Assembly: GCF_014204535.1 (NCBI RefSeq)
Contig: NZ_JACHLR010000024.1
Coordinates: forward strand, 1 to 43,234
Reading direction: 5' to 3'
Source: Novosphingobium chloroacetimidivorans
GTDB taxonomy: Bacteria; Pseudomonadota; Alphaproteobacteria; Sphingomonadales; Sphingomonadaceae
Length of the DNA: 43,234 nucleotides
Positions within the stretch are counted from its first letter, which is position 1, and every line of letters starts with the position of its first letter. The notes beneath the pieces are model-generated. The model worked only from the letters and a program-made list of their open reading frames with translations, searched no databases and was not told the origin of the DNA. The translations under genes were made by a program, and so were the position numbers. Below, piece after piece: positions 33,001 through 41,036 of the stretch.

Positions 33001-33308
33001 CCCTTTCCCGCTCGTCGCTTGCCGACGGTCAGCAGCCGCGTCAGCCGCGACCATGCGGGACGATCGGTCGGATATAGGATTAACCGGCGGCCGCAAACGA
33101 GGTCCACGCGAGCGCCGGCGATCGAGCGCACGCCTGTTGCCTTTTGCGCTTCCCACGCGCGCACCACACCTGCGACGGTGCCGATGTCGCCGATCCCGAT
33201 CGCCGGATAGCCCTGCAGGGCTGCGACCGCGAACAGCTCCTCAGGGCTCGACGCGCCGCGCAGCAGCGAGAAGTGGGTGAGCACCTGGAGTTCGACGTAG
33301 TCGGTCAT
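30030..33308 (-). CDS. dnaE2: DnaE2 (ImuC), error-prone DNA polymerase III alpha
   Basis: The start is ATG 33308 (MTDYVELQVLTHFSLLRGAS), overlapping the imuB stop by 3 nt; the open frame extends 5' but that part shadows imuB. The product has 1092 residues, the usual DnaE2 size. It has a PHP-like N-terminal domain missing the usual metal-site residues (GDIGTV in place of the TDH motif), catalytic acids in PPDIDVDFEHERR (about residue 372), GRGSAANSCVCF, and an OB fold near the end. DnaE2 is the catalytic subunit of the mutasome that bypasses lesions and produces most SOS mutations in alphaproteobacteria. Confidence 0.95.
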   Translation of the reverse strand: MTDYVELQVLTHFSLLRGASSPEELFAVAALQGYPAIGIGDIGTVAGVVRAWEAQKATGVRSIAGARVDLVCGRRLILYPTDRPAWSRLTRLLTVGKRRAGKGKCELHWHDLAPWSEGMIAILLPHEADGDNEAALADLKALYGRRGYMALFQRRRPDDAVRIDALARQASAAGVRAVVTGDVLYHAPEARLLQDVVTAIREKCTVDELGYRREVNADRALKPPAEMVRRFAAYPDALRASVDIANACTFDLGELAYQYPHERVIEGLSAQEALEQMANDAAEQMFAGDVPQAYRDQISHELRLIAELGYAPYFLTVHAIVREARRRGILCQGRGSAANSCVCFVLGITSIDPIKHELLFERFVSGERREPPDIDVDFEHERREEIIQWIYETYGRDRSALTAVVTRYRARGAVRDVGKALGLPEDLTSSLAGMVWGWSAEGVSEKQVEELNLDIGDRRLRLTLDLARQLIGVPRHMSQHPGGFVLTHDRLDDLVPIEPAAMEDRQIIEWDKDDIDALKFMKVDVLGLGMLGCMNRAFNLLEEAKGIRKGLADLQDDDPDVFAMIQKADTLGTFQIESRAQMSMLPRMKPQRFYDLVIQVAIVRPGPIQGDMVHPYLRRREGLEKPEYPRPELRAVLEKTLGVPLFQEQAMKVAIVGAGFTPAEADQLRRAMATFKFTGGVSHFSEKLVEGMVTRGYPREFAERTFRQLEGFGSYGFPESHAASFAKIAYASAWMKHHHPDVFCAALMNAQPMGFYAPAQIVRDAREHGVEVRPPCINASRWDCTLEPSGKRYLAVRLGMRLVRGLSNADGAKIVGARSTTLFESVEDVWRRSGVQRAAIEKLADADAFHAFGADRRQGLWKVRGLGEAPLPLFAAADRAAESVSAEGNEPAVSLRPLTDGREVIEDYRSLQLSLRAHPLTFLREELTRRGVTRCADLLTIRDGRHVEVAGIILVRQKPGSAKGVLFITIEDETGIANGILWPDRFEAQRRTVMSASMIGMKGQVQKEGEVIHVICSKIIDYGPLLHRVGEMSFPHRTGRGDGARHAGSPDRGDAGYKQGGWSPESRNCYWPPHANGMDPEEVVRFKSHDFH

Positions 33309-35083
33309 GCGAAGACTCCATGGATCCACCACGAGAGATCGCCCGTCGAATTGTCGATGCCATCGCCGCGACGGAACACCCAGTAGCGGCCGCCCTGTTC
33401 GTCCTCGACGCGGAAGTAGTCGCGAACCGCCCAGACTTCCTTGTCGCGGCGCCACCATTCGCCGTGAATCCGTTCGGGACCATCGGCGGCAACCACCTTG
33501 TAAGCGGAGCCACGCCACTCGAACCGTCGGGGCGGTTGGTCGGGCAGCAGTGCCAAGACGCCCCCCAGCGGCTCTGGCCGCGCGAACAGACGGACCGGCC
33601 GCTGCCACTTGGGCCAGCGCTCGGGAACCGCGATCGGGCTCACTCGCTCGGCCGCGCGCTCGGGCACATGGCTGGCGACTGGCGCCATCCTGAACACGGC
33701 CTCTGGTCCCACTCTGCCGGCGACGACGTCGACGAGACGAGCGGGATCACGCACCTGGACGTCGCCGGCAAGGATCTTGCCAAGTTCGACGGCATCGAGC
33801 GGCTCGGTATGCGGCGCCGTGAGCCGGAACTGTTCGAGACCCATCCCTGGATCGATCCGCTCGATCTTGAGCTTGAGAAGCCACAGAAGGTGGGAAGCTT
33901 CGCGCGTCGGGCGTGACGTCCCAACGGCGATGACCTCCTCGCCACCATCGATGCGGAGCGCAGACAGTCGCAGTAGACGCGCGCCAAGACCCCGCGCCTG
34001 CAGGACCTCGGCCATATCGGTAAGCAGGTCAGCCATGACCTGGGCGATCGCCTCTGCCGTGCCGATGGGCTCCAGCAGCCGGCGTTCCACGGCCGGGATC
34101 TCCAGGTCCTCACGCGGCGTGATCGGCTCTGCGATTGAGCCAATCGCCTGATCGAGCCGGTTGATGGCGGCAAGGCCGAGCCTGCGCGCGAGAGGGCCGC
34201 GAGCCACAGGCAGCAAGTCGGCTATGGTCTCGACCCCGAACTTGCGTGCTGCAGCCAGTGCAGAGTTCTCCAGGCGCAGCGCTGCGATCGGCAGCGGTGA
34301 TATCGCGCGCACCCCCCCCCCTGGCGCGACAATGGTGAGATCACCCGGGCTGAACCGCGCAAGCGCATGCGCAGCGCCGGGTGTGTCGGCGATCGCAACG
34401 CGGGCGGTGAAGCCTGCGCGGCGGCAGAAGGCCAGCAGGCGCTCGCAGAAGCGTTTCTCGCCGCCGTGAAGATGGTCGCAGCCGGTCAGGTCGAGCCACA
34501 GCCCATCTGCCGGCGCTACGGCCGCGATGGGCGACCAGCGACGGACAGCCAGCAACGCCAATCGGTCTAGCAGACGTGCATCGGCGTCCGGATTCGCAGG
34601 CCGGAAGTCGAGGTCGGACACCAACGCGCGCGCATGCGTCGCCGCCATCCCGATGTGGATGCCAAGCTCGGTCGCGGCCGGGCAAGCCCCCACAATCTCC
34701 TCACGGCGGCCGACCTTGCTGACCAGCGCGAGCGGCGCATGCTCGGTACTCGCAATCGCAACGGCGCCAGCGCCCTCGGTCGGTTGCATCTTGCCCTTGA
34801 AAGGATGGCTTGCAGCCTCCGATCGGCGTCCGAGCTTACGCATAGCTGGCTGCGCATGCTTGGGCAGCGCGTAGATCTGCTGCTGCACATCGACCCTATC
34901 CGCCTGAGCCCAGCGAGCGCCCGGCCGCCATCCACCTCCGCGCGGAACGGAGCAGGCACCCGGATCGTCGTCGACAGGAAGCTGAAGAGGCGCCCGCTCA
35001 GGCAGCGGCCTGGCGGACCGTTCCAACCGTCTCAGCCGCTCGATGGCCAAGTTCGGCAAGAACAGCGAGACGACCCGTCTCAT
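33305..35083 (-). CDS. imuB: ImuB, Y-family-like mutasome hub protein
   Basis: It has 592 residues (family usually about 500). The start MRRVVSLFLPNLAIERLRRL is standard. The Y-polymerase-like domain has little catalytic-acid signature, as known for ImuB, which is a non-catalytic hub joining ImuA, DnaE2 and the clamp. Further landmarks are ADGLWLDLTGCDHLHGGE and FGVETIADLLPVARGPLARR. The C-terminal part holds the RFEWRGSAYKV and WWIHGVFA end. Extra length comes from an insertion near residues 30-110. It overlaps imuA by 86 nt and dnaE2 by 4 nt. Confidence 0.92.
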   Translation of the reverse strand: MRRVVSLFLPNLAIERLRRLERSARPLPERAPLQLPVDDDPGACSVPRGGGWRPGARWAQADRVDVQQQIYALPKHAQPAMRKLGRRSEAASHPFKGKMQPTEGAGAVAIASTEHAPLALVSKVGRREEIVGACPAATELGIHIGMAATHARALVSDLDFRPANPDADARLLDRLALLAVRRWSPIAAVAPADGLWLDLTGCDHLHGGEKRFCERLLAFCRRAGFTARVAIADTPGAAHALARFSPGDLTIVAPGGGVRAISPLPIAALRLENSALAAARKFGVETIADLLPVARGPLARRLGLAAINRLDQAIGSIAEPITPREDLEIPAVERRLLEPIGTAEAIAQVMADLLTDMAEVLQARGLGARLLRLSALRIDGGEEVIAVGTSRPTREASHLLWLLKLKIERIDPGMGLEQFRLTAPHTEPLDAVELGKILAGDVQVRDPARLVDVVAGRVGPEAVFRMAPVASHVPERAAERVSPIAVPERWPKWQRPVRLFARPEPLGGVLALLPDQPPRRFEWRGSAYKVVAADGPERIHGEWWRRDKEVWAVRDYFRVEDEQGGRYWVFRRGDGIDNSTGDLSWWIHGVFA

Positions 35084-35759
35084 CGCAGCCCTCCAGGATC
35101 AGGGAGAAAGGCTCTCCGCCACGTTGACGCGCGAGTTCGACCGACCAGCGCGGCCGCCCTACGCCAGCCACGGCGAGGCGCTCTGACGGTGCGCTGGCTA
35201 TCCGCCACCGGGTCCAAGCCGTGGACGTCTCCTCAAGCGGGTCCCGGTCGCTCTTGCGGCGGTGCCGTATCATCAGGACTGGCAAGTCCGCTTCAGCGGT
35301 TACGAGCTGCAGGCGCCTGCTCGCGACCATCGGCATCTTGCGTGCTTCGGCGATGACGGCGCAAGGCGTTCCATCTCGCACTGCGTCCTCGATCACCGCC
35401 AGCAACATCTTCTCGTCGCGCGGCTCGACGTGGATAACCTGATTTGCTGCGAGGCCTGCCTGCTCGATCCCAGGAGCATAAAGGTCATTACGGCAGCTCA
35501 CCCACAGGACCGGAGCCCCGGTGACATGGGCTTCGCGAGCCGCGATCCCAGCGGTGAAGAGGGTGGCCGCTGCGTCGTCGGCCAGCGAGCAGCTTCGGGC
35601 TGAAATTTCATGCAGGGCTCCGGCACGAAGGCCGGCGCCAGAAAGGCGCCGATCGAGCGGTTCGATGCCGAACGGCAAGCTTCGATGCGTCACCAAAGGT
35701 GAGGCAAGAGACCGCAATTCCGCAAGGATCGGCTGTGTTTTCTCTTTGGCGACGGGCAT
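34998..35759 (-). CDS. imuA: ImuA, RecA-like mutasome protein
   Basis: It has 253 residues. The segment LPFGIEPLDRRLSGAGLRAGALHEI resembles the start of the RecA/SulA-like ATPase fold, then FTAGIAAREAHVTGAPVLWV and a SRRLQLVTAEADLPVLMIR beta strand. No clear Walker A is visible, as is common in ImuA. ImuA interacts with RecA and ImuB. It is the first gene of the operon, with an SOS box 18 bp before its start. Confidence 0.9.
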   Translation of the reverse strand: MPVAKEKTQPILAELRSLASPLVTHRSLPFGIEPLDRRLSGAGLRAGALHEISARSCSLADDAAATLFTAGIAAREAHVTGAPVLWVSCRNDLYAPGIEQAGLAANQVIHVEPRDEKMLLAVIEDAVRDGTPCAVIAEARKMPMVASRRLQLVTAEADLPVLMIRHRRKSDRDPLEETSTAWTRWRIASAPSERLAVAGVGRPRWSVELARQRGGEPFSLILEGCDETGRLAVLAELGHRAAETVGTVRQAAA

Positions 35760-35776
35760 GGAAAGCTGACTCGTGT

Positions 35777-35791
35777 GTTCTTCTTATGTTC
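35777..35791. promoter_or_regulatory. LexA (SOS) box of the imuA operon
   Basis: GTTC-TTCTTAT-GTTC matches the alphaproteobacterial LexA consensus GTTC-N7-GTTC exactly. It lies 18 bp upstream of the imuA start and about 135 bp before the divergent HNH gene at 35926. It implies SOS induction of imuA-imuB-dnaE2, as in Caulobacter. Confidence 0.85.
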
Positions 35792-35925
35792 CTCTAATGC
35801 CGCTTGCGGGTCAAGAGTTCTTGACCACAAGGGCACCTCCACAATGCGAACAGCGGTGGAACACTCCGGGGATAAAGCGGGTACAAAAAAGCTCCAAAGC
35901 AAGCGCGAATGATTCAGAGCGGGCT

Positions 35926-36366
35926 ATGCCGATCCGCTCTGAGAACCGCTGGTTTTACCCGATCGACTGGCCCCAGCTGTCGAAGGCAATCCGCTTCGGC
36001 CGCGCCAATTCTCGGTGTGAACACTGCAAGCGGCCTCACATGCGCAAGGTCTTGCACCTGGGCGATGGCCGGTGGTGGGACGCCGATGCTCAGCGCTGGA
36101 GAACTGGCAGCGGGAAGGTGATTACGGTGCGTGGCGCGGATCTGCTGAGCGCCCGAAGCACCTATGTCGTGCTTGCCTGCGCTCACCTCGATCATGATCC
36201 TGGCAACAACGACCCCGTCAATCTGGCTGCTCTATGCCAGCGCTGCCACATGCTGCACGATGCTGCCGAGCATCGCTGGCAGCGTTGGTGGAACGTGTTC
36301 CGGCTACTCGCGGTTCAAGATCTGTTTGAGGATCCTCGTAGCACTCGCGGGCGTATCGTTCAGTAA
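35926..36366 (+). CDS. HNH-type protein
   Basis: The start ATG 35926 (MPIRSENRWFYPIDW) is chosen because the upstream frame is non-coding in character; the product has 146 residues. It carries CEHC near residues 29-32, then ACAHLDHDPGNNDPVNLAAL followed by CQRCHMLHD, the two Cys pairs and His-x2-His of an HNH/McrA-like zinc finger nuclease fold. The catalytic His lies in HLDHD. It may be a nicking or homing-type enzyme, or a small nuclease of unknown target. It diverges from imuA. Confidence 0.8.
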   Translation: MPIRSENRWFYPIDWPQLSKAIRFGRANSRCEHCKRPHMRKVLHLGDGRWWDADAQRWRTGSGKVITVRGADLLSARSTYVVLACAHLDHDPGNNDPVNLAALCQRCHMLHDAAEHRWQRWWNVFRLLAVQDLFEDPRSTRGRIVQ

Positions 36367-36528
36367 GCTTCGTGTGCCTCGGCGGCGGAGCTGTCGTGCG
36401 GTTAATGGCGGGGATGTTGCGAACGGTGGTTATCTGGCATGGGCAGTCAGACAGCTTTCTCAATGACAAGATCGCGTGCCGTGAGCATATAGCAGTCGAC
36501 GTTTGCAACGGAGTAGCCGCTAAGGATC

Positions 36529-37680
36529 ATGCCGAAGGTCAATCCTCAGATCCTGTCTTGGGCGCGCGAGAGCGCGGGCCTGACGCTTGAGGATGCTGCC
36601 AGGGGGATTGGCCTCGGCGGTGAAAGCGCGGTCGCACGTCTCTCCGAGATGGAGTCTGGTGAGCGCGAGCCGAGCCGGCCGCAGCTTCTTAAGATGGCGG
36701 ATCGTTACCGGCGCCCATTGCTGACCTTCTACCTTCCGGAACCGCCGGCGCCAGCGCCCCGAACTCATGATTTTCGGACATTGCCCAAGCGGGAGAGCGG
36801 TGCCGAAGCAACGATCGATGCGCTCGTCCGGGATGTCCGCACGCGCCAAGCGCTTGTGAGGGGAGCGCTTGAAGACGCCGAAGAGGCAGAACCAAGGGCA
36901 TTCGTCGGATCCGTCGATCCCCGGTCCGGGGCAGAAGGCCTCGCCCGTGCAATCGCAGAGCTACTAGGACTGGACCGGGCTGCCTATCGACAGGCACGAA
37001 CGATCGAGCAAGCATTCAGGAGCCTTCGTGATGCGGTCGAGGAGGCAGGCGTTTATGTGCTTCTGATCGGCAACCTCGGCCACTGGAAGACCAACCTTAG
37101 CCCAGGAGTGTTCCGTGGCATGGCACTCGCCGACCCGGTCGCACCGTTCATTATCATCAATGAGACCGATTCCAAGACGGCATGGCCGTTCACTCTGTTG
37201 CACGAGCTCGGACACATCCTGCTCGGACAGAGCGGAATTAGTGGCTATGACGGGGAGCAAGCAATCGAGCGGCTTTGCGACGACGCTGCTGCGAAGTTTC
37301 TGCTTGGCCGTGAGGAACTGCAAGAGCTCGCGGGCATCCCGGATCTCGACGATTTAGTCGAGCGAATTGGCGCGTTTGCCAATGCGCGCAAAGTCAGTCG
37401 CAAGATGGTTGCCTACAATATGCTTAGAGAGCGCCTGATTGATGCTGCCTTATATCGTCGGCTTGCAGCCCGCTTTGATGAGGATCGTGCTGAGTTTCCG
37501 CGCAAGGCAGCCAGCGGCGCGCCCGATTATTATGTCGTGCGTCGCCACCGCATCGGCCAGGGGCTGCTCAGCCTCGTCGACCGCATGGTTGCGGGCGGTG
37601 CGCTTACCAGCACTAAGGCAAGTAAGGTTCTTGGTGTGAAGCCAACTGCGATCGGCCGCATGACTGAAGCAGTGGCGTAG
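36529..37680 (+). CDS. XRE-family regulator fused to ImmA/IrrE metallopeptidase
   Basis: It has 383 residues. An N-terminal XRE helix-turn-helix spans about residues 7-65 (ILSWARESAGLTLEDAARGI). The ImmA/IrrE (COG2856) zinc peptidase domain has H225-E-L-G-H229 (TLLHELGHILLG) and a downstream acidic region (EQAIERLCDDAAAKFLL). Such proteins cleave repressors or act as antitoxin-like partners. The following gene is a PIN-type DUF4411 protein 10 nt away, a pair often seen together on mobile DNA. Confidence 0.92.
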   Translation: MPKVNPQILSWARESAGLTLEDAARGIGLGGESAVARLSEMESGEREPSRPQLLKMADRYRRPLLTFYLPEPPAPAPRTHDFRTLPKRESGAEATIDALVRDVRTRQALVRGALEDAEEAEPRAFVGSVDPRSGAEGLARAIAELLGLDRAAYRQARTIEQAFRSLRDAVEEAGVYVLLIGNLGHWKTNLSPGVFRGMALADPVAPFIIINETDSKTAWPFTLLHELGHILLGQSGISGYDGEQAIERLCDDAAAKFLLGREELQELAGIPDLDDLVERIGAFANARKVSRKMVAYNMLRERLIDAALYRRLAARFDEDRAEFPRKAASGAPDYYVVRRHRIGQGLLSLVDRMVAGGALTSTKASKVLGVKPTAIGRMTEAVA

Positions 37681-37690
37681 AGGGGCTCGA

Positions 37691-38185
37691 TTGCTTTACC
37701 TTCTTGACGCCGACACGCTCATAACCGGAGATCGTAGAGCCTACCCGCTTCGACGCTTTCCCGTCTTTTGGGATTGGCTGCGTCACCAGGGCTTGCTCGG
37801 GAACGTCAAGGTACCGCTCGAGCAGTACGAGGAAGTTGTATCCGGCCGAGGGGACATCGTCGATTGGCTCTGTACAGAGGAGAGCCGAGCCGCGCTTCTT
37901 CTTAGTGAGGATCTTGATGCTGCTCTGGTCGCTAATACGACACTCAGCGGGTATGGACCGCTCGACGAGAACGGCATCGAGTTGGTCGGGCGTGATCCAT
38001 TCCTAATTTCCTATGCTCGAGTGGAGCTGGGAGATCGGACCGTTGTTAGCTTTGAGGTTTCAAAGCCGAGCAAGCAGGGTGCGAACCGAAAGGTGCCTGA
38101 TGTTTGTCGAGACTTCGGCGTGCCCTGCTGCTCCCTGTTCGACATGATAGAGGCACTGGACTTTACCACAGATTGGAGAGGGTGA
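37691..38185 (+). CDS. PIN-like DUF4411 protein (likely toxin partner)
   Basis: It starts at TTG 37691, 10 nt after the previous stop, so it is co-transcribed. It has 164 residues. The N-terminus MLYLLDADTLITGDRRAY places Asp6 and Asp8 as in PIN nucleases. A central acidic residue (EQYEEVVSG) and the GRDPFLISYA segment (Asp) complete the acidic cluster. PIN domains usually cleave RNA. Together with the upstream XRE-ImmA protein it forms a toxin-antitoxin or defence-like pair. Confidence 0.85.
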   Translation: MLYLLDADTLITGDRRAYPLRRFPVFWDWLRHQGLLGNVKVPLEQYEEVVSGRGDIVDWLCTEESRAALLLSEDLDAALVANTTLSGYGPLDENGIELVGRDPFLISYARVELGDRTVVSFEVSKPSKQGANRKVPDVCRDFGVPCCSLFDMIEALDFTTDWRG

Positions 38186-38648
38186 CGATTAGTCCGACCG
38201 GAGTTGCGCCGGCTCTACATCAGATCGAGGGAACCAGCGGGGGGCAGGTCACCAGCCATTCTCGAGACCGGTCCGTCGATGGCGTAAACGTATAACTGTG
38301 CCCGTTCCATGTGACACCCCCATCTTGATGGACCCGCTCCATCCCAGCGCCTCGAACATAGCTCCGCTATGCACTCGACCCTTCAAATTCGCCAAATGCC
38401 TTCACCGCCCCCCGATGCTCGACCGGTATGCTGCCAGCTGACGATTAGGTCAGCTCACTCAGCTCTCGCCGCCCTCGCGCCGCCTATCCTTGACTGCAGG
38501 TCCGTGGCACGGAATGTGAGTTGCTTCTCGATCAGCGTGCGTCGGAACATGCCGATAATTGCGCGTCCGGTCGATCATCATTGCGGACCCCAAACCTCAT
38601 GCGCGACCGGATCCACTCCTTCTACATGATTGAGGACTAAGGGAGCGG
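38186..38648. other. Non-coding stretch with one inverted repeat
   Basis: No protein-like frame was found. AGCTGAC at 38436-38442 pairs exactly with GTCAGCT at 38449-38455 around 6 nt. A short frame near 38600-38640 (MRDRIHSFYMIED) could be the end of a degenerate gene. It may be a junction left by earlier insertions. Confidence 0.4.
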
Positions 38649-39677
38649 CTATGCGGCCTCGGAAGCCTCCAGCGCCAACAGCGACTCCGCGCTGGCGATG
38701 ATCGCCTCCTCGGCAGATCGCGGCTTCCATCTGAGAAGGGTCTTCGCCTTCTCCGACGTGGTCTCCCGGACGATACCAAGCTGGGGAACGATCGCCGCCA
38801 TGGCCGGCGCGTCGGCCGCACGGCGGATAACCTCCTCATCCGCCATCTCGGCGGTGGGCACCTTGGCAGCGCGCTCACCGAGGTGATCGTGCAGAATGGA
38901 GGCGACGTCCTTCAGCCAGAGCGCCGGTCCGGCGACGGCGATGAAACGTTCGCCGCTCGCCTCGGGCGCTGTCATCGCTCGCACATGTAGGTCGGCGACG
39001 TCGCGCACGTCCACAGCACCGAACGCGATGCGCGGCACGGCCGGAAGAGCGCCCATCAGCAGCCCCTGCACCAGCCCGATCGAGGTGGAGAAGTCGTGAC
39101 CGAGAACCGGACCGAAGATGCCGGTGGGGTTCACCATCGCCAGCTCTAATCCGTTGCCCCCGCGCTGGATGAAGTCCCAGGCGGCACGCTCGGCATGGAA
39201 CTTGGACTGCATGTAGGCCTGCACCGACGGCTCGTTCGGATTGGTCCAGTCGTTCTCGTCGAAGGGCGTGGCGCGATCGGGGATGCCGTATCCAACCGCC
39301 GCGAACGACGAGGTCATCACCACGCGGGATACGCCGGCGGCCCGCGCCGCCCGCAGGACGCGCAGCGCGCCATCTCGCGCCGGAACGATCAGTTCCTGCG
39401 GGTCCTTCGGCTCGTCCGCCGGGAACGGCGAGGCGACATGGAGAACGAACTCGACGCCATCCAGCGCCTTCGTCCAGCCGTCGTCGTTCAGCAGATCGGC
39501 CTGCATCACCGCCACGCCGTCCGCATTGCGACCATGCGCCGCGACGACGCTCCTGATGTCTCGAGCGCGCTCGAGCTTACGCACGGTCGTCCTCACCTCG
39601 TGCCCGGCATCGAGCAGTTGCAGGATGCAGTGGCCACCGACGAACCCGGTTCCTCCGGTAACAAGCACCTTCGCCAT
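38649..39677 (-). CDS. NAD(P)-dependent epimerase/reductase (extended SDR)
   Basis: The start is ATG 39677 (MAKVLVTGGTGFVGG), which puts the Rossmann GxxGxxG at residues 7-13; 342 residues. The catalytic YxxxK is YMQSK, and MTSSFAAVGYG holds the Ser/Thr region. The substrate cannot be read; the family includes dihydroflavonol-4-reductase-like aldehyde or ketone reductases. The frame continues 5' through an IS5-type relic as far as 39854, which would add a false N-terminus. AAGGAG lies about 12 nt before ATG 39677. Confidence 0.9.
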   Translation of the reverse strand: MAKVLVTGGTGFVGGHCILQLLDAGHEVRTTVRKLERARDIRSVVAAHGRNADGVAVMQADLLNDDGWTKALDGVEFVLHVASPFPADEPKDPQELIVPARDGALRVLRAARAAGVSRVVMTSSFAAVGYGIPDRATPFDENDWTNPNEPSVQAYMQSKFHAERAAWDFIQRGGNGLELAMVNPTGIFGPVLGHDFSTSIGLVQGLLMGALPAVPRIAFGAVDVRDVADLHVRAMTAPEASGERFIAVAGPALWLKDVASILHDHLGERAAKVPTAEMADEEVIRRAADAPAMAAIVPQLGIVRETTSEKAKTLLRWKPRSAEEAIIASAESLLALEASEAA

Positions 39678-39717
39678 CTGGAATAGATCTCCTTTCCGTG
39701 TTTGAATGGCCCTCGCC

Positions 39718-39925
39718 ATTGCCCAGCGCACGTTGCGATTGTAGAGCGTCTTCGGGGGCCCGTAGGCCGCCGGCGCATCCTTCCATCGGCAGGCCGAGTT
39801 AAGCACATGCACGATGCCGCTGATCACGCGGCGGTCGTGCACCCCGGGGCACACCTCGCGGCTTGTTCGGCAGCAGCGGCTTCAGTCGAACCCAGTGCTC
39901 GTCGCTCAACCAGAACTAGCCTGCC
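39718..39925 (-). pseudogene. IS5-type transposase relic, N-terminal part
   Basis: Reading leftward, FWLSDEHWVRLKPLLPNKPR is followed after a one-base shift (in the CCCCGGGG run near 39845) by VHDRRVISGIVHVLNSACRW and KDAPAAYGPPKTLYNR. This is the conserved N-terminal region of IS5-family (IS427-like) transposases. A TAG precedes FWL. The element is cut right after NVRWA, just upstream of the epimerase, and is non-functional. Confidence 0.8.
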
Positions 39926-40129
39926 ATCCAGCCCTCCGCGTCAACGCAGAGGCTGAATGACATTCTAGCCGCCGTGGGAACCCGGCTTATGGGTCCCAGG
40001 CCTCGGACACTCGATCAAGACCTGTTTGCGACTATGTCCAGCATCTGTTTGGCTGACTGACTTATTTTGCATTCTGGAAGAACACGCGGATCAGGTTGCT
40101 TCCGCCGCGCATGAAGTTGTTTCGAACCC

Positions 40130-40699
40130 TCAGGCCTTGGTGAGTCCCAACCATGCGAGGTAGGCGTCGACGATCTTCGAAAGGATGTTCTTCAAAGGCT
40201 CGTCAGTCACGACGTCGTCGAAACCGAACTTATCCTCCGTTACCCTGCCGAGGTAGGCCTCCGGCTGCTGAAGCATAGGCATGTCGAGGAATGCGCAGAG
40301 CTGCCGCACCTGATGGTTGGCGCCGAAGCCGCCGATCGGATAGGGCGAGACGCTGATGACCGCCGTCGGCTTCTTGGCCCAGACGATCTCGCTAGGAGGG
40401 CGCGAGCCCACGTCGATGGCATTCTTCAACGCTCCGGGCACCCCGCGATTGTATTCGGGGGTGCAGAAGATGACGCCGTCCATCCCGGCGATCTGCTCGC
40501 GGAAGCGGACCCATTCTGCTGGAGGGTTGGGATCGAGGTCCTCGTTGTAGAGCGGCAGGTCGGCGATCTTCGCGATCTCGATGTCCAGGCGGTCGCCGGC
40601 GAGTGCCGCCATGCTCTTCGCGACCTTCAGGTTGATGCTTCCGGCGCGCAGGCTTCCTACAAGTACGGCTACGCGCATTCTCTTCGAGCTTTCGGCCAT
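40130..40699 (-). CDS. NADPH-dependent FMN reductase (ChrR/YieF-like)
   Basis: The start ATG 40699 has AAGGAA 7 nt upstream. It has 189 residues. The flavodoxin-like fold shows the phosphate loop GSLRAGSINLKVAK and the signature PEYNRGVPGALKNAID near the flavin. Family members reduce quinones, chromate or azo compounds and act against oxidative stress. The substrate is unknown here. Confidence 0.92.
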   Translation of the reverse strand: MAESSKRMRVAVLVGSLRAGSINLKVAKSMAALAGDRLDIEIAKIADLPLYNEDLDPNPPAEWVRFREQIAGMDGVIFCTPEYNRGVPGALKNAIDVGSRPPSEIVWAKKPTAVISVSPYPIGGFGANHQVRQLCAFLDMPMLQQPEAYLGRVTEDKFGFDDVVTDEPLKNILSKIVDAYLAWLGLTKA

Positions 40700-41036
40700 G
40701 GGTGAGTTCCTTGCGATCCGGGGCGTTACCCGGCATTCGCAATTAAAAAGGGATGGCCGCAATCATCCGATGGTCGAGGCGCTTCGAAACGCTCCTCCAC
40801 TTCACATCCTTTGAGGCAGGGGGGCGGCGTCCCTTTACCCGTTCGGGGATTGCCTCGTTGCTTAGGTGAAATAAATTGCGGGCGTTGCGCCGTTCGGGGC
40901 CGCGCCTCGATCCAACGAGGGTCGGAATCGTCAGCGGCCTGGCTTCGGATGGGCTGCCTTAATGGGATCGCATGGAGCGAGACCGATCAGGCGATGCTTG
41001 GCGCCCGCCATCGCCTGCGGATCGGGAGTGATGGGG
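40700..41036. other. Intergenic region between divergent genes
   Basis: No convincing gene was seen. It should contain promoters for the leftward FMN reductase and the rightward histidine kinase, but no clear -35/-10 pair could be assigned. Confidence 0.4.

Noticed and set aside
33309..33608. 5' extension of dnaE2 to 33608
   Set aside because: The extra 100 residues lie over the end of imuB in another frame; ATG 33308 with a 4-nt overlap gives the family start.
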